Shown here: positions 56,520 to 64,000 of the stretch, in pieces
Numbering within the stretch: position 1 is the stretch's first letter
How the letters are laid out: each line of letters starts with the position of its first letter
Origin: Watersipora subatra
Lineage: Eukaryota > Bryozoa > Gymnolaemata > Cheilostomatida > Watersiporidae
Direction of reading: 5' to 3'
NCBI RefSeq assembly: GCF_963576615.1
Contig: NC_088714.1
Coordinates: 27,586,558 to 27,650,557 of the forward strand
DNA length: 64,000 nucleotides
The notes under the pieces: model-generated
What the model was told of the DNA's origin: nothing
Databases searched by the model: none
Seen by the model: the letters and a program-made list of their open reading frames with translations, nothing else
Position numbers and translations under genes: made by a program

Positions 56520-57700
56520 CCATATCATAAGCTCTCTTATGTTCACTCCAAGGCTCCACATCATACATCACAGCTCTCCTATGTTCACTCTAGGGTTCCA
56601 CATCATTCACCACAGCTCTCTTATGTTCACTCCAGGGCTCCACATCATACACCACAGCTTTCTTATGTTCACTCCAGGGCTCCACATCATACACCACAGC
56701 TTTCTTATGTTCACACTAGGGTTCCACATCATTCACCACAGCTCTCTTATGTTCACTTTAGAGCTTTATGTCATCAATGATATACAGCCCCTACAAGGAT
56801 AGGTGACGGGCATCATGTGGGCGGGGCTTAATGATCGAGCTCTGTTGTGATGAACCCAAACGCAGCAACCGGACAAACAAATATGCTGAATAAAGCCCCT
56901 TGTAAATTTACAAATATTATGAACAATAGTGGTAATTTCACTGATCTGTTGCTTTCATTTTGTTGTCAAATAAATATAGTTGCCAAATATTGTCACCGTT
57001 ATGATCAGTCAGTTGCCATTCACAAGCATTCACGATATTAGTAGTCGAAATCGTAAAATAGCCCAAATTCGATTTTATATTTAGATTTTGTGTATGAAAA
57101 CTACACTCTACAGCTTTGCTTGCTGTACCATCTTATTGGCCAGGTAAAACAATGTGACAACGATGAAAGACTGTCATTTTATACTAGGGGTGACAACATA
57201 CTAATCAAAAACTAGGAAAAAAGGCCGTTGTTCGGGTGATTTTGGGTGAATTATGTTCAACTACTATTCACACTACGACACCCACCTACTTCAAAATTAG
57301 TTGAAGTAGATTATTTGAAATGTTTTATTTTCCATGGATCCATTTTTGAAGTTAGGTGTTACCCCTACATTGTAGAAATTCAAGGTTTGCTATTATGAAC
57401 CGCGAAGCCTACTGACTGAATGAGCTGATGACACGATAACAGCGAGTCGTGTTTTCCAAAACCTAACAAGGCAACGCGACCGCCCCGCGAGAACTGTGTT
57501 AGCTCCGAAACCCAAACTAGCACAATCCTAACAGAGAACGATCATTAAACCCCGCCCATATGATAGCTGTCGCCTATCCTTGGAGGCTGTATATCATCAA
57601 TGTCATACACCACAGCTCTCTTATGTTTACTCTAGAGCTTCACGTCATACACCACAGCTCTCCTATGTTCACTTCAGGACTCCACGTCATACACCACACC
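56520..57700. repeat. 42-bp minisatellite interrupted by a MITE
   Basis: Unit contains CACATCATACACCACAGCTC and TTATGTTCACTCCAGGGCTC. About six copies lie at 56520-56771 and just over two at 57603-57700. The array is split by the element at 56780-57594, whose 8-base target duplication is part of the repeat sequence. Confidence 0.9.
56780..57594. mobile_element. hAT-type MITE inside the minisatellite
   Basis: Starts ATATACAGCCCCTACAAGGA and ends with the inverted form ATATACAGCCTCCAAGGATA. TIR similarity extends about 48 bases to a shared GGGCGGGG. Flanked by perfect CATCAATG (56772-56779 and 57595-57602), the 8-base duplication of hAT-type insertion. The 815-base interior has no transposase. 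Confidence 0.87.
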
Positions 57701-58789
57701 ACAAGTTTGCTACACAGAGCACACATACAGATTGAAACTAAACGTTTTCACCACACAAGTTTTTACACTAAAATATGGCTGCTGGTAATAATTAAACTGG
57801 TATAAGAATAAGTTGAACATGGCCGCCTACTTCACATGAGTAAAGATTCAGAGTAATTAGGTTTGTCCAATTAGTGAATATCGGCCACAATCATTCTATA
57901 CAATGAATCTTGTTTACAAAATACCAATCAGGAAAACAATTTCCGCAATCAGTGAAGGTGCAGCATTTTTGCTGGTAAACTTGAATTCCTCATTGGCGCA
58001 TTTTAAAGAGTAACACGTGAAATATTTATTTGATTCGAAGTAATAGTACATTGTCATCTCAACACATTGAAAACCAGTAGTCAGTTAATGTAGACCAATG
58101 TAAGCTTACCTGTTTTGTTTGGTAGAGTAAGAAGCATCAGTTGTTGTACTCAAGTTGTGAACACGCAACGCGAGGCACTGTAAGGCGCCATATGAATGGG
58201 TAGTTATCCTCAAGCCCCATTAGCCTTCTTAGTAGTGTTCCATAGAGTTGCATGCGAATATTCAAGTGATTTGTCGCTTTTGCTGGACTAAAGCCACTCT
58301 CTCAACAGGAAGGAAATGGTATCCAGCGGACAAGAACAGATTAAGACATGGTAGCATTTCCATCCTTTGGTAGTGGCTGGCCGATGTATAGGTTTATTCA
58401 TCCTCGTCCTTCCGATGCTGCCATGGTGCATCGCTGGAATAGCTTAGTACTTTTACAGATGTTGTTTTCGGTTCTGTAAGGGTGTCCAGTTAACTCTCTG
58501 CATTTCTTTGAAGATTGACAGTTTAGTCACCATCGGCCGGACTTATGTACAGGTAGTACCTGATTACATGTATTACTGATAGCAGGTTTAGATAGCCTGA
58601 CCTGAATTAATATACTTAGTAATTCTAATTAATCTTAAATAATAATATTTTCTACAGTTTGTGGAGAATATTGTATATTGTGTTTAATGCTCATGGCGAA
58701 GGGGTTCACTGTTGTAGTGTTATGTAGACCTACGTCGCCTATCAGCGTTCAGTAGTGATAAGATGACTCAGAATAATGATGATTGGTTG
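57701..58789. other. intergenic, no gene seen
   Basis: No coding signal or repeat edges recognised. Confidence 0.45.
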
Positions 58790-58797
58790 CCATAGAC

Positions 58798-61385
58798 CAA
58801 AGGTGCTCAACCTTTTCATAGTGAGGGCCAATATGAAAAATTATCTGTAGGCAGGGGGCCGAGATTACGTCTACATAAGTTAGGTCAAAGTTGCTACACT
58901 CCTTGTTTGCACACAGAGTTCCGTGAACTGATTAATTAAGATTTACAGTGCTATTTACAGTAAACTTTATTTAGGTTAGTAAAATAAATTGTACAACTAA
59001 AGTAAATGAGATATACATGTACAGGTACATAAATTGAACATTTCATAGACAGTTACAAACACTAAAGCATGTAATTAGATATTTCAGTGTGATACTTAGC
59101 ATTGCTTTTCTCTGACTATTCTATCAATGTCAGGCTGGGTAGCTGAGGAAGCCAGTCTTAGTTGCTGGGGCAAGTGTTCATCAGTGATAGTTGTCCTGTA
59201 TTTATTTTTGGTACGCTTCATACGGCTGAATAACTGCTCGCATAGATAAGTCGAGCCAAACCAACTGGCCATGAGTAAAGCATGTTTGTATAGGCCTGGA
59301 AATCTTTGTTTTGGAAGAAAATCACGGTAAAATTCTACAAGTTCATGGCTGTTGTGATGCTGGCTCAGCCTTTTATCAGCTTGAATAACAATCAGTTCCA
59401 TTTGTAGAGGAGCAGGTGCTTCTTCTGTGTCGACTGAGAATGGGTCTTCAAAGATGTTGATATGCATGCAAGTGCCATCAAATTGAGCAAACCTGCCAAA
59501 TTCAGCAGCAAGGCCAGTCAGGAGCTTTGCATATGGCTCTGCACTGACATGATTTTCAACACTCTGTTGTCGCTCCAGCAGGCTCTTAAAATGTGTGCAG
59601 TTTCCATTTTGAAGTTGACCGACCAACAGATTTAATTTACACCGGAAAGCTGTTATATGGCTCCACAGAGATGATACATGCTGCTGCTTTCCCTGTAGTT
59701 TGCGGTTGAGATCCGCCATATGCTCAGTAATGTCTGCTAGGAAAGCAAGATCATTTATCCATGCCACATTTCTGAATTCTTCATGGTTACGTCCTTTGCC
59801 TCTCATGAAAGTATCGATGGGATCTAAAAGACTGAGAAACCGACGAAGTGTTTTTGCACTACTGAGCCATCTCACTTTACAATAATATGTCATGTCTTGA
59901 AATTCTGCTTCAATCTCCTTCAGCATATCTTTGAACTGGCGGTGGCTCAAAGCTCGAGCCCTTATGTAGTTTACTGTGGATACAACCAATTCCATGACAT
60001 GTCCCATCTTAAGGTGCTGTGCTCCTAAATTTTCCTGGTGAATGATGCAGTGGTACACGATAGGAGGGACATTCCACACTCTGGACTTCAACAGCAAGCC
60101 AATTAAGCCTGTGTGTTCTCCAGTCATTGCCGGCGCACCATCAGTGCATATCCCTGGTAACTTCTCAAGTGGTAGATTGAAATCTTTAAGTTCTTTGAGC
60201 AGGTTGTCGAATATGTCTTGACCAGTTGTGGTGCCGTGAAGGCTGCTCATTGTGAGAAAATCCTCTGTGATGCTGAACTGATCATCAACACCTCTAACCA
60301 TGATGGCAAGTTGTGTGCTATGTCTGAATTATCTGTACTCTCATCAAGCGCAATGCTAAAGTAGATAAAATTGCTTGCAACCGCTTTGAGTTTGCGCTCG
60401 ATGTCCTTACTCAATGTTTCAATCCTTCTAATTACTGTGTGTCTTGATAAAGAGATGCTCTCCAGTGCTTCTCTCTTGTCGGGAAAAACTCTTCCACAAA
60501 TGCTGTCAGTACCTACAATACAATAGTCAATAACAATACTTTCATGTGCTGTTGAATATGCTGATAAAATTTAAATAAAACATAAAATGCATGCAAATAT
60601 AATACACATATAAATGGTACTCAAACAAGAACCGGTAATATTCAGCATATTGATGAAATAGAGATCAACTTACCTCTTTTGCGAACTCTCCATGTTGAAA
60701 TGGCAGCTACCTCTGGCCAATTTTGTTAGCTATCACCAAACCACACTTTCACTTTTAAGCCTTTTCACTGATTTCAGTGTAGCGGGTGAACAAGCGCTGC
60801 TGTGATGCGAGATTTTTTGACAGTGTTTCATACTTCTCTGCTCTCTCTCGGCCACTGTGCTGGTCATACTGTTGTGCATGGCGAGTAGTATAATGCCGTC
60901 GAATATTATATTCTTTGAGAACTGCTATAATTTGGTTGCAAATTACGCAGACAGCCTGATTTACAGAGTGATGTTTCACAAAATAGCCTAATTTCCAATC
61001 GTTATTAAATTCTCTGCCCTCTTTGTCTATCTTCCTTTTACTTGCCATGCTTGTGTTTAAATGAATGAACCGATTTATAAACCAACAGTTAGCAGGTCAG
61101 TTAGGGAAATTCCCTAAAAACTGGGGATTTTACCCACATGTGCAGTAATATCAGACAGGAAGAAAAAAGTGATGCAAGGGAAGAGGATTTCCAAGAGTCA
61201 TAGCATAGCTGTTAACATGGTCAGAAAGTGTGGTTACAATTGGCCTACATTTCTGCTAAGTTAGGGCCTGAACTTGGGCAGAAAATTCAGTATAAAAATT
61301 TTAAATTGGTAAAGTCTCTGGAGGGCCGCATAAAATCAGGCTGAGGGCCGCATCCTGCCCCAGGGCCGCCTGTTGAGCGCCCCTG
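58798..61385 (-). mobile_element. hAT DNA transposon, recently inserted, GTF2IRD2-like transposase
   Basis: Ends CAAAGGTGCTCAAC and GTTGAGCGCCCCTG (inverted), with GGGCCGC-rich subterminal repeats. Flanked by a perfect 8-base duplication CCATAGAC (58790-58797 and 61386-61393). The 2588-base body holds a nearly complete transposase gene on the minus strand. Confidence 0.93.
59096..61048 (-). pseudogene. hAT transposase (GTF2IRD2/ZBED-like), few lesions
   Basis: The N-terminal part, 61048-60755, reads MASKRKIDKEGREFNNDWKL with a BED-like zinc motif (AVCVICNQ...RRHYTTRH). A degenerate link IANKIGQR-stop-LPFQHGEFAKE ends at donor GAG|GTAAGT (60669). After acceptor TTGTAG (about 60515) it reads FPDKREALESISLSRHTVIR, IALDESTDNSDIA. 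A CA duplication near 60312 shifts the frame into the 401-codon ORF 60301-59096. That ORF holds CTDGAPAMTGEHTG, YHCIIHQENLG, the CKVRWLSSAKTLRRF helix and STYLCEQLFSRMKRTKNKYR, so the catalytic D, D and E regions are all present. Lesions: one or two stops near 60700-60755 and two frameshifts. Confidence 0.87.
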
Positions 61386-61393
61386 CCATAGAC

Positions 61394-64000
61394 AGTCCAA
61401 AATTGGATCTGTCTATGACAGATTCGAGGTTGAATTTATACGAATACTTTGTGCGAAGGAATATAGAGAGTGAGCGTGGTGGAGTATATGTTTAGGCAGC
61501 GGAAGAGTTGTGAGCACAGAGATTTTTATTAAGCTGCTGACATCAATCCCGCTGTCACACAAAATAAAAACAGTCAAGGGCTACAGCTAATCCAGTGTTC
61601 CTGATATGTGAATAAGTTACAACAATTATAAGTACAAGTGCCCCTCAAGCCGATTCAAAGTCACATAAAGTAGCCACAAATAGAAGAGTTCATCTGTACT
61701 TGAACAAATAAGCAATCCTAATTTGGTATTTAGTTACACTCAGCTATACAGCCACACAGTAGCTGTCATTGTGATAGACACCCACAGGTACCCTGTTGTG
61801 TCAATTTAGATTCTATTTTTTAGGCTGATTCTGATAATGAAATCTGAAAAGATTAGGTTCGCTAACTTGATAGACCTACACCTACTGAATTGGTACTTGT
61901 TTACTTTAAAGTGTGTTTATAACATTAAAATAGTAACGACTTTGTTTATAGCCCCTTGCATAGTAAATTCCCAATGACAGGCACCATACTACCGTCGGGT
62001 CAAGGACAAGATATTGGTCACTGTAGTCATAAGAAATTGTTTAGTCCCACATATTATTAAATTTGTTGTGTTGCTAGTCTTACCTACAATATTTTGCCCT
62101 TATTTATAGGAGTCACCAAAAGTTCTATCCATTTACACAGATTCTGAGCTCAAAACTAACCAACCAGATTATCCCTGACTCAGCGGTAATAGTGAAGGAC
62201 AACCCATCTGCAGGATTTGCAAGGGAGAAGGGGAACTATTAATTGACCAGGCTCAAAGGGTTTACATATATGTAGACTGCTGATGGCTTGACATTTAACG
62301 ACAACAATACCGCTGCAAAAAGTTCAACATTACATCATAAATTTTTGATCATAAAAATTTTGCTGATCATCAAAAATCTGAAAAGATCTTTGATGTATGT
62401 AAAAAAAACAACCTGGGAAGGTATTTTTCCTTCAATAAAAGTGAAACTTATGCGTGCAGCGCACGCAGCTGCTAAGAGCAAATGACCATATGTAGCATAT
62501 GCAGAGAATTGTGAGCTGTAATTAGCAAATGGACTAAAACTCAGTAGTTGTCTTCACATTGTGCTGAAACATCTATGATCAATGGAATATTAGAAGGAAT
62601 GAAAAACATTCCATGTGATTCAATAAAAGTCAACAGAATAAGATTAGTATAATGCTTGATGATTCAACAACCATCAGTAGAAAGTCTTGCCTTATTGTAT
62701 ATTTGAGAACAGGTGTTGAGTTGACTGTGAGAAATGTTATGCTTTCCTACATATAGTCATAGAGCCGTCATCTCTGAAAGCTGAGGACTTCACTGCATGG
62801 ATTTTTAAGTTATTAAAAAAAAAAGTAATAGGTATGGTGGTAACCACATTACCATTACTCTTTGGGTATAGCTATGGTGGGTAAAGCTGCAGCCATTATG
62901 TACCTTTTGCTTGCTGCAAGCAAGGAAGCAAATCCACTAATTGATAATGAAACTATTTATGCATATCCACCTGCTATTGCTGGAGCTACTGTTGTAGCTG
63001 CATAGCTTCTATGAAAGCCTTCACACTAGGACGTATTGTCAGTTAGCACTCATAGGCAGTGAGTTCATATAATCATCTCTGACAGCAGTTATTAAGTTAT
63101 TCCTACTATTAGTTTATCTAAATATGTATTCATTTTAGTAGTATTACATTTATTGCAAGCAGCAATGCAGAAATTAAACTGAACAGACAATACACAAAAA
63201 AACTATGTAAAACCCAGTGTAAAACACAATCAAAAACAGTGGCAAAACCAAAACCAGAAAAGATACATGCAAATATATCATTTTGCTTAACTACACTTTT
63301 TATTGCATAAAGTCTTGAAAAGAAGTTGGGCGTTTAGTTGGAAAGATTCCGAGCATGATTGTTGGTTCAAAGATAATGTTATGTATTATTTGCATTTGAT
63401 CAGCAGAAACTCAGGGCACATGTTGTGACCTGCCTCCAGCAGGGTGAATGGACACAGTTTCTTTGATTACAAATGCCGTCCAAGGTCAGACGGACCAGGG
63501 CCCACACTATCCGGGAAATAAAAAACTGCAGTAATTTTTCATCTACATCAACAAACTCCTTGGTATACATTGTAAAGTTCTTAAAACGCACCTGGGGTGT
63601 TTCAATTATCTTGCAAAGAATCCGCTAAGCGGTTTTCCGCTCTATAAAATTTAGTGGAAGGGGTGTTTCAAGTGGACCTTATGCTTGTTAAAGTTTTTAT
63701 ATATGTAATGCATTGGCTTGAAAAAAGGTTAACTGCTGGTCTGCTGAGGTGCTTTTATTAGTTTTAGTGAAGCGAAAAGTAAAAATATAGCAGGACCTTT
63801 TCAGTTACTGAAACACTCTTTGACTGGAGATATTTTATTATCTATAATAGTTAACTGGCAAATCACAGAAAATATTTTTATGATGATGAAAAAAAGATTA
63901 TCTATTTTAAAAGTTATTTTATTTGTATACTTTCTGTTGACACAGTAGCTGAAATTTCTTTTAGCGATTCTGCTCACATCGAAGGCCTTGTGACGACATT
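61394..64000. other. intergenic, no gene seen
   Basis: AT-rich to the window end. A 43-codon ORF at 62874-63005 is compositionally protein-like but unrecognised. No repeat boundaries identified. Confidence 0.45.

Noticed and set aside
62874..63005. 43-codon ORF beginning MVGKAAAIMYLLLAASKE
   Set aside because: Protein-like composition but short, without a recognisable family, partner exon or conserved motif.

Overview
The window looks like nuclear DNA of an invertebrate animal. It is AT-rich, gene-poor, intron-rich (GT-AG introns, standard code) and crowded with animal-type transposons: BEL/Pao and Ty3/Gypsy LTR elements, non-LTR retrotransposons, hAT, P-like, pogo/Tigger, THAP/DDE plus SWIM/YqaJ (ISL2EU-like) and mariner-like elements, many TIR-only elements, and long (TA)n tracts. 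A lophotrochozoan such as a mollusc or bryozoan would fit, but nothing here fixes the species. All calls are by eye; no searches were run.

Two host genes are supported. (1) On the minus strand, 22.5 kb down to 3.2 kb, I assemble a gene from five small exons that are invisible as long ORFs. They encode a signal peptide, an 18-residue ectodomain, one transmembrane helix, a Cys cluster and a long Ser/Pro-rich tail with Tyr motifs (YLNL, YVDM, YTSL, and YEPV twice). All four introns are phase 1. The design resembles LAT-type transmembrane signalling adaptors. I do not recognise it as a named gene, and it is the most interesting object here. (2) On the plus strand, 49.16-55.55 kb, a complete five-exon S-formylglutathione hydrolase (esterase D) gene of 289 codons has an intact catalytic triad.

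Layout. 0-1 kb: decayed Gypsy pol. 3.2-22.5 kb: the adaptor-like gene. Its intron 4 holds a 37-bp minisatellite. Its intron 2 (about 14 kb) holds two copies of a TIR transposon, two other TIR elements, and a BEL/Pao element with intact LTRs and a 5-bp target duplication nested in a further TIR element. 21.8-22.0 kb: near-perfect hairpin. 23.1-25.5 kb: hAT-type element with 8-bp target duplications. 26-34.2 kb: LINE end, mariner-like MITE, internally deleted P-type transposase, ISL2EU-like element split by a fold-back element, Tigger element. 35-38.7 kb: decayed LINE. 41-44 kb: repeat-family pseudogene, hAT remnant, LINE tail. 49-55.5 kb: esterase D, every intron carrying at least one TIR element. 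56.5-57.7 kb: 42-bp minisatellite split by a hAT-type MITE. 58.8-61.4 kb: hAT element with a GTF2IRD2-like transposase and perfect 8-bp target duplications. The rest is anonymous AT-rich sequence.
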